Source: Planococcus citreus
GTDB taxonomy: Bacteria; Bacillota; Bacilli; Bacillales_A; Planococcaceae
Assembly (NCBI RefSeq): GCF_003664125.1
Contig: NZ_RCCP01000001.1
Coordinates: forward strand, 992,001-1,056,000
Reading direction: 5' to 3'
DNA: 64,000 nt
The notes under the pieces were generated by a model. That model searched no databases and had not been told where the DNA came from. It saw nothing but the letters and a program-made list of their open reading frames with translations. Shown here in pieces: positions 55,295-63,028 of the stretch. Both the position numbers and the translations under genes were made by a program. Positions within the stretch are counted from its first letter, which is position 1. Every line of letters begins with the position of its first letter.

Positions 55295-57454
55295 TCAGTC
55301 GTTTTGCTCGAGCAGTTTCTTCAAGGCATCTGCCATTGCCGTGTTTTGCGGCGGCTCGTCTTGTTTCTTCAAATATTTATTAACATCTTTCTTGTTCGCT
55401 TTCGATTGTCCTGCTTTTTTGCGCTTTTCAAACGCTGATAGTTTTTCACGATGACCGCATTTGCAGACGAACATTTTATTGTCGCCATCGCCGACCATGT
55501 CCATGCGCTTATGGCAATTCGGGCAGCGGGCATTCGTCTGCATCGAGACATTTTTCTTGAAGCCGCAATCACGGTCCTGGCACACGTGCATCTTGCCGCG
55601 TTTGCCATTCACTTCAAGAAGCGGCTTGCCGCAGTCTGGGCACATTTTGCCGGTGATGTTATCGTGCTTGAATTTCTTGTCGCTCGATTTGATCTCAGCT
55701 ACCGACTTTTTCGAGAACGCGACCATTTCTTTCATGAACTGCTCTTTCTTCAGCTGGCCTTTGGCGATTTTCGTCAATTGCGTTTCCCAGTCCGCCGTCA
55801 ATTTCGGTGACTTCAAATCTTCAGGAACGAGCTCTAATAATTGGCGCCCTTTCGACGTAATCGTCAAATCCTTGCCTTTTTTCTCAATTAAAAAGCTATT
55901 GAATAATTTATCGATGATGTCGGCACGCGTCGCGACAGTTCCAAGGCCGCCGGTTTCACCGAGTGTCTGGATGAGCGCTTTCGATTCGCCTGCCATGAAC
56001 TGGGCCGGATTTTCCATCGCCCCGAGCAATGTTCCTTCATTGAAGAATGCAGGCGGCTTGGTTTTGCCTTCGGTCAAAGTAATGCCTTTCAATTCCACGG
56101 CCTGCCCTTGTTCGAATGGCGGCAACGTCGACTCGCCTTCTTCGTCGGCGTCATTATAGACACGCTTCCAGCCATCGTTGCGTATCGTATTGCCTTTTGC
56201 CTGGAATGTTTCACCCGCCACGTCGAGCGTAACGGTCGTCCGGTCATATTCGTGCTGTGGCAGGAAGACAGCTAGGAAGCGGCGGACGATCATATCGTAC
56301 AATTTGTATTCCTTGTCGCTGAGCTCGTGAAGCATCGGTGTTTCTTCAGTCGGGATGATAGCGTGGTGATCCGATACTTTCGCATCGTCGATAACGCCTT
56401 TTTGCGGAACGCCTGCGCTTTTCAATGCCGCATTCGCAAGCGAACGGTATTCCCCGACCTGCACCGCTTTGATATGCTCTTTTAACGTGCCTTTCATATC
56501 GCTCGTCAAATGCTTCGAGTCCGTACGCGGATAAGTGACGATTTTATAGCGTTCATAAAGGTTCTGCAAGGTATTGAGTGTTTCTTTGGCGGACCAGCTA
56601 TAGCGTTTATACGCTTCTTTTTGCAATTCGGTCAAATCGAATAATGGCGGCGCCGGTTGTTTTTTCGGCGTGATTTTCACGTCTGTCACTGTGCCTTTAT
56701 TTGCCGAATCGAGTTTGGCGAATAAACGGTCGATCCGCTCTTTATCGAAACTCTGCGGCGATTTGCCATCCGTCCAGGTGAACGAGGCATTGTCGCTGAT
56801 TGCCTGGAGGCCGTAATAAGGCTTCGGCTGGAAGTTGCGGATATCCTGTTCGCGCTGTGCAATCATCGCAAGCGTCGGCGTCTGCACGCGCCCTGTTGAT
56901 AGCTGGGCATTGTGCTTCACAGTTAGTGCACGCGTCGCGTTGATTCCGACGACCCAGTCAGCTTCTGCACGGGCGACCGCTGCCTGGAACAAGCTTTCAT
57001 ACGCTTTGCCGTCTTTCAGGTTTTGGAAACCGTCTTTGATCGCTTTATCGGTGACAGAGGAGATCCATAGCCGTTTCACCGGCTTGTTGACTTTCGCTTG
57101 CTCCAAAATCCAACGGGCGACCAGTTCCCCTTCACGCCCTGCATCGGTCGCGATGATGACTTCCTTTACATCACTGCGATTCAGCTGCGCTTTGACTGCA
57201 TTGTATTGCTTCATGGTCTGTTTGATCGGCACCAATTTGAACGGCTCCGGAAGAATCGGCAGGCTTTCCATCTTCCATTCTTTCAAATCGTTATTGTATT
57301 GTTCCGGTTGTGCATGCGTCACCAAATGGCCGAGTGCCCACGTGACGATATATTGTTTGCCTTCTAAAAAACCGTTTCCTTTTTGAGAGCATCCAAGCAC
57401 TCGCGCAATATCACGCGCAACGGACGGCTTTTCTGCAAGAACTACTGATTTCAT
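55295..57454 (-). CDS. topB: DNA topoisomerase III
   Basis: The 719-residue type IA topoisomerase has a Toprim domain at the start (VVLAEKPSVARDIARVL; ATDAGREGELVARWIL), catalytic Tyr308 in TYPRTDSKHL, and a C-terminal zinc region with CPDCG...CQDRDC, CPNCHKRMD...CKCG knuckles (about 610-685). It decatenates DNA and resolves recombination intermediates. Length and Tyr position match B. subtilis TopB. Confidence 0.96.
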   Translation of the reverse strand: MKSVVLAEKPSVARDIARVLGCSQKGNGFLEGKQYIVTWALGHLVTHAQPEQYNNDLKEWKMESLPILPEPFKLVPIKQTMKQYNAVKAQLNRSDVKEVIIATDAGREGELVARWILEQAKVNKPVKRLWISSVTDKAIKDGFQNLKDGKAYESLFQAAVARAEADWVVGINATRALTVKHNAQLSTGRVQTPTLAMIAQREQDIRNFQPKPYYGLQAISDNASFTWTDGKSPQSFDKERIDRLFAKLDSANKGTVTDVKITPKKQPAPPLFDLTELQKEAYKRYSWSAKETLNTLQNLYERYKIVTYPRTDSKHLTSDMKGTLKEHIKAVQVGEYRSLANAALKSAGVPQKGVIDDAKVSDHHAIIPTEETPMLHELSDKEYKLYDMIVRRFLAVFLPQHEYDRTTVTLDVAGETFQAKGNTIRNDGWKRVYNDADEEGESTLPPFEQGQAVELKGITLTEGKTKPPAFFNEGTLLGAMENPAQFMAGESKALIQTLGETGGLGTVATRADIIDKLFNSFLIEKKGKDLTITSKGRQLLELVPEDLKSPKLTADWETQLTKIAKGQLKKEQFMKEMVAFSKKSVAEIKSSDKKFKHDNITGKMCPDCGKPLLEVNGKRGKMHVCQDRDCGFKKNVSMQTNARCPNCHKRMDMVGDGDNKMFVCKCGHREKLSAFEKRKKAGQSKANKKDVNKYLKKQDEPPQNTAMADALKKLLEQND

Positions 57455-57572
57455 AAGCTAAAACCCCTTTTCTACAGCGTCTAGTATAGCATCTTCTCCC
57501 CGTTCTTGGGGAGGATGCGCATTTGATCGGCCTTATGCCTTTTTCAATTAAGTTTGGTATTCAGGCCGAAAA

Positions 57573-57597
57573 AAAACCTCCCGAGGGAGGTTTTTTT
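57573..57597. terminator. Terminator at the FMN reductase stop codon
   Basis: AACCTCCC/GGGAGGTT with a GA tip has A-run and T-run flanks on both sides. The stop codon of the reductase (57598..57596) lies in the T-run. Confidence 0.85.
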
Positions 57598-58165
57598 AAT
57601 GGTCGTCGATATCGATTGTATCTTTTGAAAGGTGGGTGCTCATTTCTGCATATTGCGCAAACACACGTGCAAGTTCGCGCAGGCGGTCATGGACATCGTC
57701 ATTGATGATGGCATTCGTATCATCGAAATGGCTCGTATGTGTATAGACGTAGTTCGGCGTCACGAGGCAGCGGAAATAATCAAGAATCGGTTTCAGCTGA
57801 TTCTCGATAACCAAGTGATGCTGATACGTACCGCCGTTAGCGACGATCGATACCGGTTTGTAGCGCATCGTCCGAGGGTGCAGCATATCGAATGCATTTT
57901 TCAAGACGCCTGGAATCGAACCTTGGAAAATCGGCGAAGCGATGATATAACCGTCCGCTTCTTCAAAACGCCGCACCATTTCACGCATGCTGTCGTTGTA
58001 TTCCGCGTTCGGGCGCCCATCTACGAATTGATGCTCATATTCGCTCATGCTCAAAATGCTCAGTTCCATCTCCGGATTCGCTCGCTCGAGATAGACTTTG
58101 ACCTGTTCCAATACAGCGCCGGTCTTGCGCCCCAGTATCGTTCCATCCACTAATAAAATCTTCAT
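57596..58165 (-). CDS. NADPH-dependent FMN reductase family protein
   Basis: The 189-residue flavodoxin-like protein has a phosphate-binding start ILLVDGTILGRKTGAVLEQV, the ASPIFQGSIPGVLKNAFDML flavin loop and VANGGTYQHHL. It probably reduces FMN, quinones or azo compounds. ATG 58165 has AAGGAGG at 10 bp; an extension to 58213 lacks one. The His/Asp-rich C-terminus (KDTIDIDDH) is unusual but short. Confidence 0.87.
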   Translation of the reverse strand: MKILLVDGTILGRKTGAVLEQVKVYLERANPEMELSILSMSEYEHQFVDGRPNAEYNDSMREMVRRFEEADGYIIASPIFQGSIPGVLKNAFDMLHPRTMRYKPVSIVANGGTYQHHLVIENQLKPILDYFRCLVTPNYVYTHTSHFDDTNAIINDDVHDRLRELARVFAQYAEMSTHLSKDTIDIDDH

Positions 58166-58319
58166 GATCCTGAATCCTCCTTGACTACGTATAAGCGGGC
58201 AGCGGAAATCCACTGCCTTTTCCTATTGATTGATCTGGTGCAGTGCATGCTGCAGCTATTGTTTATCATAGCAAAGACGCATTCTTCTTGCGTATTGATA
58301 GGGCTTATAATGAAAGATT

Positions 58320-60155
58320 TCATTCTTTAGTCTGAGAATCCTTTTTGATGCGTTTTGTTTCCAAACGTTCCTGAATGCGGTCGGAATCTCGCTCCGGCCC
58401 AGTGAAGCTGATGATGGTATCGCCTTGCTTCGGCTCCAGCACTTTATCGGAAGTGAAGAACTCAATGTTTCCTTGTGCCGTTTCAATGAATAACGGAATC
58501 GTATTGGCTGACCATCTCTTATTGAATTCCTCATAAGTGAAACGCTCCGTCAATTTTGTCGAACGGATGGCGTAGCCTTGCTCTTCCTTCTCATCAAGCA
58601 CGTGAATGTTCCAATCTTCGGTGAAAAGGATTCGCCCGCTCAATGAAGCGTGGAAATCGGCAGGGTCCCCTTGGTGAAGCGCCGTCTGATACAAATTGAT
58701 GCGCCCCATTTCCGGCACGAAGTTATTGACGACAAGCGCGTTAAACGAATCCGTCTCCGAAGCGACGAGCATTTTCTCATAAGGCGTCAAATCCACTTCG
58801 TATTCCGTATGCTCGGAAAGGATGTTTCCGACATAAGTCTTGATGCCGATTTGGCGCGCTTTTTGCAGGCGGCCCCAGGAATCATCAACGAGCAGCACGT
58901 TTTTATCCATATCATAAAGAGCTTTCGCCATCGCAGTCGTGAACCTGCTGGCTCCGACAATGATAATTCCCGGATCTTCCGCTGAAGCGAGACCTAGTTT
59001 ACGGCCGACCCACGTAATGGAAAACCCATGCGCAACTACCGTAGAAAACACGAGCGCAAAGGTTAACGCGGTAAGAAGTTCCGCATCCTCAAACCCGGCA
59101 TCCAATAAGACGCTAGCGAAATAACCGGAGACAGTCAGTGCAACAATGCCTCGTGGGGCGATCCACCCGACCAAGGCTTTTTCTTGCCAGCTCAAGTCGG
59201 TGCCGATTGTCGATACCCAGATGGACAACGGCCGGACGATAAATAACATGACCAATACGAATGAAATAATTGACCAATTGAAGATTTCAAACAGCACATC
59301 CATGCTGAGTGAAGCCGTGAGCATCATGAAGACGCTGGAAATCAACAAAATGGACATGGTCTCTTTAAAATGCCGCATGTCGTTGATGGAGGAGATGTTC
59401 ATATTGGCCATGACCATCCCCATCGCGGTTACCGCAAGCAAGCCGGTTTCGTGCATCACGATATCCGAGATGACAAACGTCAACAGCACCACGCCGAATA
59501 CCATCGGCGATTTTAAAAATTCCGGAATTTGGCCGCGCTCGAACATCCAGCCCATCCCAAGTCCAGCCCCTGCACCGAGTACGGTCGCAAAAAGTGCCGC
59601 CAGGAAGAACAGCCCGAATGCAGCAGCGGTGACATCCCCTTCCGCAAACAACACGAATTGGAAGGCGAACAAAGCTAATAACGCGCCGAATGGATCGACA
59701 ATAATGCCTTCCCATTTCAATAACGCAGCCGGACGAGCTTTCAGTTTAGCTTGGCGAAGCAGTGGCATGATGACGGTCGGGCCGGTCACGATGAACAAGC
59801 CGCCGATGACAAACGACACTGCCCAAGAAAGGCCGGCGACATAATGGGAAGCCAAAGTGCCTCCCGCCCAAGCAAGCAAAGCGCCAAATGTTACAATCCG
59901 CCACACAGGCTTATTAAAGCCGCGGATTTCTTTGAAATTCAAGTTTAAACTGCCTTCAAACAAAATGATGGCAACGGCAAGCGATACGAGCGGCCGGAAC
60001 AAATCCCCAAAACTTTCTTCCGGGGAAATCACGGCAAATATCGGGCCGATCAGCAGCCCGGCAATCGACATCAACACAATCGCTGGAAGGCGGAGACGCC
60101 AGGCGATCCATTGCGACAGAACGCCGAGGAAAATAATTAACATGATATCAAACAA
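58320..60155 (-). CDS. CPA-type cation:proton antiporter with TrkA-like regulatory domain
   Basis: The 611-residue protein has about 12 membrane segments (1-400) with TGPTVIMPLLRQAKLK and KWEGIIVDPFGALLALFAFQ (ion site Asp) motifs, then a Rossmann TrkA-N-like domain (about 405-520: IIIVGASRFTTAMAKALYDM) and a C-terminal TrkA-C-like part. It resembles K+/Na+ exporters gated by nucleotide. The start is unclear: TTG 60155 is 22 bp from the good AAGGAAGTGAG site, ATG 60143 is farther, and the properly spaced in-frame codon is ATC (60167). Confidence 0.87.
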   Translation of the reverse strand: MFDIMLIIFLGVLSQWIAWRLRLPAIVLMSIAGLLIGPIFAVISPEESFGDLFRPLVSLAVAIILFEGSLNLNFKEIRGFNKPVWRIVTFGALLAWAGGTLASHYVAGLSWAVSFVIGGLFIVTGPTVIMPLLRQAKLKARPAALLKWEGIIVDPFGALLALFAFQFVLFAEGDVTAAAFGLFFLAALFATVLGAGAGLGMGWMFERGQIPEFLKSPMVFGVVLLTFVISDIVMHETGLLAVTAMGMVMANMNISSINDMRHFKETMSILLISSVFMMLTASLSMDVLFEIFNWSIISFVLVMLFIVRPLSIWVSTIGTDLSWQEKALVGWIAPRGIVALTVSGYFASVLLDAGFEDAELLTALTFALVFSTVVAHGFSITWVGRKLGLASAEDPGIIIVGASRFTTAMAKALYDMDKNVLLVDDSWGRLQKARQIGIKTYVGNILSEHTEYEVDLTPYEKMLVASETDSFNALVVNNFVPEMGRINLYQTALHQGDPADFHASLSGRILFTEDWNIHVLDEKEEQGYAIRSTKLTERFTYEEFNKRWSANTIPLFIETAQGNIEFFTSDKVLEPKQGDTIISFTGPERDSDRIQERLETKRIKKDSQTKE

Positions 60156-60302
60156 TAAACTGTCGATGGCATCTCACTTCCTTTTTTCATTTTTCGTTAT
60201 TATATAGGAGTAATGGTGCGCAATGAAAGCGAGAAGCCGAGCGTATCCATTTAAATTTTCTCCAGTTGTGGTACAATACAGAGAAAAACTAGGGTGATTT
60301 TG

Positions 60303-60485
60303 TTGAACAAGCAAGAAATTGAATACGCCATCGCCGAACTGAAGAGCGATTACGTACGCCAACAGGGTGATATTGAAAAACTGGAAACAACCGGCCACAC
60401 TAAAATGGTGGACAAAGCCGAAGAACGGCTTGAAAAAATGGAACAACGTCTTGCGGAACTAAACAAAAAACTCGCGGAACTTTAA
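60303..60485 (+). CDS. SE1832 family small coiled-coil protein
   Basis: This 60-residue, highly charged helical protein (NKQEIEYAIAELKSDYVRQQ... ERLEKMEQRLAELNKKLAEL) has heptad-like Leu spacing. I recognise the staphylococcal SE1832 family, function unknown. TTG 60303 has AGGGTGA at 6 bp; GTG 60294 overlaps that site. Divergent from the antiporter, 38 bp before the ABC-F gene, with its own terminator overlapping its end. Confidence 0.75.
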   Translation: MNKQEIEYAIAELKSDYVRQQGDIEKLETTGHTKMVDKAEERLEKMEQRLAELNKKLAEL

Positions 60486-60499
60486 CCGCGGTTTTTTTT
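60473..60499 (+). terminator. Terminator overlapping the SE1832-type gene end
   Basis: CGCGG/CCGCG stem (60473-60490) spans the stop codon and is followed by T(8). It may attenuate read-through into the ABC-F gene. Confidence 0.7.
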
Positions 60500-60522
60500 A
60501 TGGAAAGTGGAGGAACATATAC

Positions 60523-62088
60523 ATGAGTTTATTAACAGTAGAAAACCTAAGCCACACATTTGGCGATCGTACCTTATTCAACGACATTTCGTTTCGTTTA
60601 GTTGAAGGGGAACACGTCGGCCTTGTCGGGGCGAACGGCGTCGGCAAATCGACATTGATGAATATTTTGACTGGCAAACAAATCCACGATGGCGGCAAAG
60701 TCGAATGGCAGCCAAAGACCCATTACGGCTATTTGGACCAGCACACGCAGTTGGCGCCAGGCCGCACCATCCGTCAAACCTTGCAGGATGCTTTCTTGCC
60801 GCTCTATGAAAAAGAAAAAGAATTGAACGATATCGCCATGCAAATGGGCGAAGCCGATCCAGAACAGCTCGAAACCTTGCTTGAGCAGATGGCCGAAGTA
60901 CAAGACGCACTCGATGCCGGTGATTTTTACACATTGGACGTGAAAGTCGATGAAATCGCACGCGGCCTCGGGCTCGATGCCATTGGACTTGAACGCAATG
61001 TGGAATCCCTTTCCGGTGGACAGCGCACCAAGCTTTTATTGGCTAAGCTATTGCTGGAAAAACCAAAAGTGCTATTGCTGGATGAGCCGACCAACTATCT
61101 GGATGAAGAACATATCCAATGGCTCGTCAATTACTTGAAAAACTATCCGCATGCTTTCCTGCTCATCTCGCATGATACGGAATTCATGAGTTCAGTAACA
61201 GGCGTTATTTTCCACTTGGAATTCTCCCGTTTGAACCGTTACACTGCCTCTTACGAAAAGTTCATCGAGCTTGCGGAGTTGGCGAAAAAGCAGCATCTTG
61301 AAGCTTACGAAAAACAAGAAGACATGATCAAGAAAACCGAGACCTTTATCGCGAAAAACAAAGCACGCGCTTCGACTACCGGACGTGCAAAATCCCGCCA
61401 GAAGCAATTGGACCGCATGGACCGCATCGAAAAACCGGAAATGGCGGCCAAACCGCAATTTGCCTTCAAGGAAACGCGTAGCCCAAGCCGCTATGTCGTT
61501 GAAGCGGAAGCACTGCGCATCGGCTACGATAAGCCGCTATTGCCCCCATTGTCCTTCATGATCGAACGCGGTGAAAAAATCGCGCTTGTCGGCATGAACG
61601 GTGTCGGGAAATCGACTTTGCTTAAGACGATGCTCGGCAAAATCAAGCCACTCGATGGAGATGTCATCCGCGGTGAATACTTGACGCCTAGCTATTTCGA
61701 ACAGGAAGTCAAAGCACCGACGCATCGCCCAATCGATGAGATTTGGGATGCTTATCCTTCGATGGACCAAGGCCAAGTGCGCGGCGCGTTAGCCCGTACT
61801 GGACTTAAGAGCGAACACATCGGCCGCCCGATGAACCAATTGAGCGGTGGCGAGCAAGCGAAAGTGCGCTTGTGCAAATTGATGCTCGAAGAAAGCAATT
61901 GGCTGATCTTCGATGAACCGACGAACCACTTGGACATCGATGCAAAAGCTGAACTGAAACGTGCCATGCAAGCTTACAAAGGCACAATCGTGCTCGTCAG
62001 CCACGAACCGGATTTCTACGACGGCCTTGCCACGAAAGTATGGAACGTGGAAGACTGGATCGAAGCCGGCAAGCAAACTCAAGAGTAA
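60523..62088 (+). CDS. ABC-F family ATPase (YkpA/YbiT-like)
   Basis: The 521-residue protein has two ABC domains and no membrane part. Domain 1: GANGVGKST at 36-44, SGGQRTKLLLAKLLL, LLLDEPTNYLD. Domain 2: GMNGVGKST, LSGGEQAKVRLCKL, LIFDEPTNHLD. The linker (about 245-320) is Lys/Glu-rich, typical of the P-site-tRNA-interaction motif. It acts on ribosomes as a translation factor; a resistance role is not indicated. Strong terminator follows. Confidence 0.92.
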   Translation: MSLLTVENLSHTFGDRTLFNDISFRLVEGEHVGLVGANGVGKSTLMNILTGKQIHDGGKVEWQPKTHYGYLDQHTQLAPGRTIRQTLQDAFLPLYEKEKELNDIAMQMGEADPEQLETLLEQMAEVQDALDAGDFYTLDVKVDEIARGLGLDAIGLERNVESLSGGQRTKLLLAKLLLEKPKVLLLDEPTNYLDEEHIQWLVNYLKNYPHAFLLISHDTEFMSSVTGVIFHLEFSRLNRYTASYEKFIELAELAKKQHLEAYEKQEDMIKKTETFIAKNKARASTTGRAKSRQKQLDRMDRIEKPEMAAKPQFAFKETRSPSRYVVEAEALRIGYDKPLLPPLSFMIERGEKIALVGMNGVGKSTLLKTMLGKIKPLDGDVIRGEYLTPSYFEQEVKAPTHRPIDEIWDAYPSMDQGQVRGALARTGLKSEHIGRPMNQLSGGEQAKVRLCKLMLEESNWLIFDEPTNHLDIDAKAELKRAMQAYKGTIVLVSHEPDFYDGLATKVWNVEDWIEAGKQTQE

Positions 62089-62097
62089 ACCAAACCA

Positions 62098-62140
62098 AAA
62101 ACCCGCTGCACACATGAAATTTTGTGTGCAGCGGGTTTTT
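62098..62140 (+). terminator. ABC-F gene terminator
   Basis: A 17 bp stem, AAAACCCGCTGCACACA/TGTGTGCAGCGGGTTTT, then T. Confidence 0.92.
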
Positions 62141-62215
62141 TCATTGGATACAAACAGCTTATGAGAAACTCTGCGCGAATGAATAGTAGAAAAAAAGAGC
62201 GAGAGTTTACTAGTA

Positions 62216-62426
62216 GAATCGTTCCCGCATTCTACTTTTGCTTGAGCTTACTAGTCGCCGCCCTGCTTTGGGTTGGCCTCTTACAATAAGCCAGGAAAAG
62301 CGCCTGTCTTATTGCATCGGCTCACCCTTGGCGCATGGCGGCTTGGTGATTTCATTGCGCGAAGACTGTTTAAGTAAATCTGCTTCTTTAATCCGTTGCC
62401 GCCTAGTGGGGGAATCGCTTCCCTGG
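62216..62426 (+). repeat. Family 3 repeat, tandem unit 1
   Basis: Starts GAATCGTTCC; contains GCTTTGGGTTGGCCTCTT, hairpin 62284-62314 (CAATAAG/CTTATTG with inner CAGG/CCTG), TCGGCTCACCC, and ends GGGGGAATCGCTTCCC. It has the same layout as the unit at 62463. Confidence 0.8.
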
Positions 62427-62462
62427 TCTAGTTTCGATTAAGAAAATTGGAATTTGGTTGTG

Positions 62463-62672
62463 GAATCGTTCCGATGTTCCATTAATTCGTCTTGTTAGTA
62501 TTCGCCGCCGGGCTTTGGGTTGGCCTCTTGCAATAAGCCAAGAAAAACACTTGTCTTATTGCGTCGGCTCACCCTGGACGCTGGTCGGCTTAGAAATTCC
62601 ATTGAATTAAGTGTGTTTAATCAGATCTGCTTCTATATAAGTTGTCGGCTAGCGGGGAAATCGCTTCCCGGG
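62463..62672 (+). repeat. Family 3 repeat, tandem unit 2
   Basis: Starts GAATCGTTCC; GGGCTTTGGGTTGGCCTCTT, hairpin 62530-62562 (GCAATAAG/CTTATTGC with inner CAAG/CTTG), TCGGCTCACCC, ends GGGGAAATCGCTTCCC. Nearly the same length as unit 1 (210 against 211 bp), period 247 bp. The inner stem changed on both sides relative to unit 1. Confidence 0.8.
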
Positions 62673-62835
62673 ATGCAGTATCTGGTCATGTGGTGCTTGA
62701 ACCAAATATCTTGTTAGAAGTTTGGGACTAAAAATCTCATTCTCTTTGATGCAAACGATGTAAGCTACAAAAGGTGACGCATTTACTCATTTTCTATCGA
62801 GTAGATAGAAGGAATTTTCTTCCATTATAAAAATA

Positions 62836-62972
62836 GAGACGGAGCGGAAATGGCTGACTCCTGGGGGACCGCGCGGGCTGGCGAGACAAATGTGTCGCGT
62901 TCTTTGCGACACATTGGCTCAACACCCGCCCCCCGGAAAGCAGCCATTGAAGCGTAGTCGAATAGCGCAAGC
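62836..62972 (+). repeat. Interspersed structured repeat, family 2, copy 3 (short)
   Basis: GACGGAGCGGAAATGG, GGGGGACCGCGCGGGCTGG, variable stem TGTGTCGC/GCGACACA (62891-62914), TTGGCTCAACACCCGCC, then GGAAAGCAGCC and AGCGTAGTCGAATAGCG. The second and third hairpins of copies 1 and 2 are missing, but the end tail (AGTCGAATAGCG) is shared with copy 1. Confidence 0.85.
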
Positions 62973-63004
62973 TATTTATACTTACTATGTTTCTCATGTT
63001 TTTT

Positions 63005-63024
63005 ACTTACTTACTTACTTACTT
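63005..63024. repeat. Tetranucleotide repeat (ACTT)5
   Basis: Five perfect ACTT units lie 4 bp beyond the stop codon of the phospholipase D-like gene. No coding effect is expected. Confidence 0.9.
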
Positions 63025-63028
63025 CCCT

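Larger units (their letters stand above)
62089..63028. other. Intergenic region of 940 bp made mostly of repeats
   Basis: It holds the ABC-F terminator, the two family 3 units, about 160 bp without a recognisable feature (62673-62835), a family 2 copy and a (ACTT)5 tract. Short frames across it lack ribosome sites. Confidence 0.75.

Noticed and set aside
62160..63028. Small genes in the gap before the PLD-like gene
   Set aside because: Frames of 60-78 codons cover the repeats on both strands, with no ribosome sites and no conserved features.
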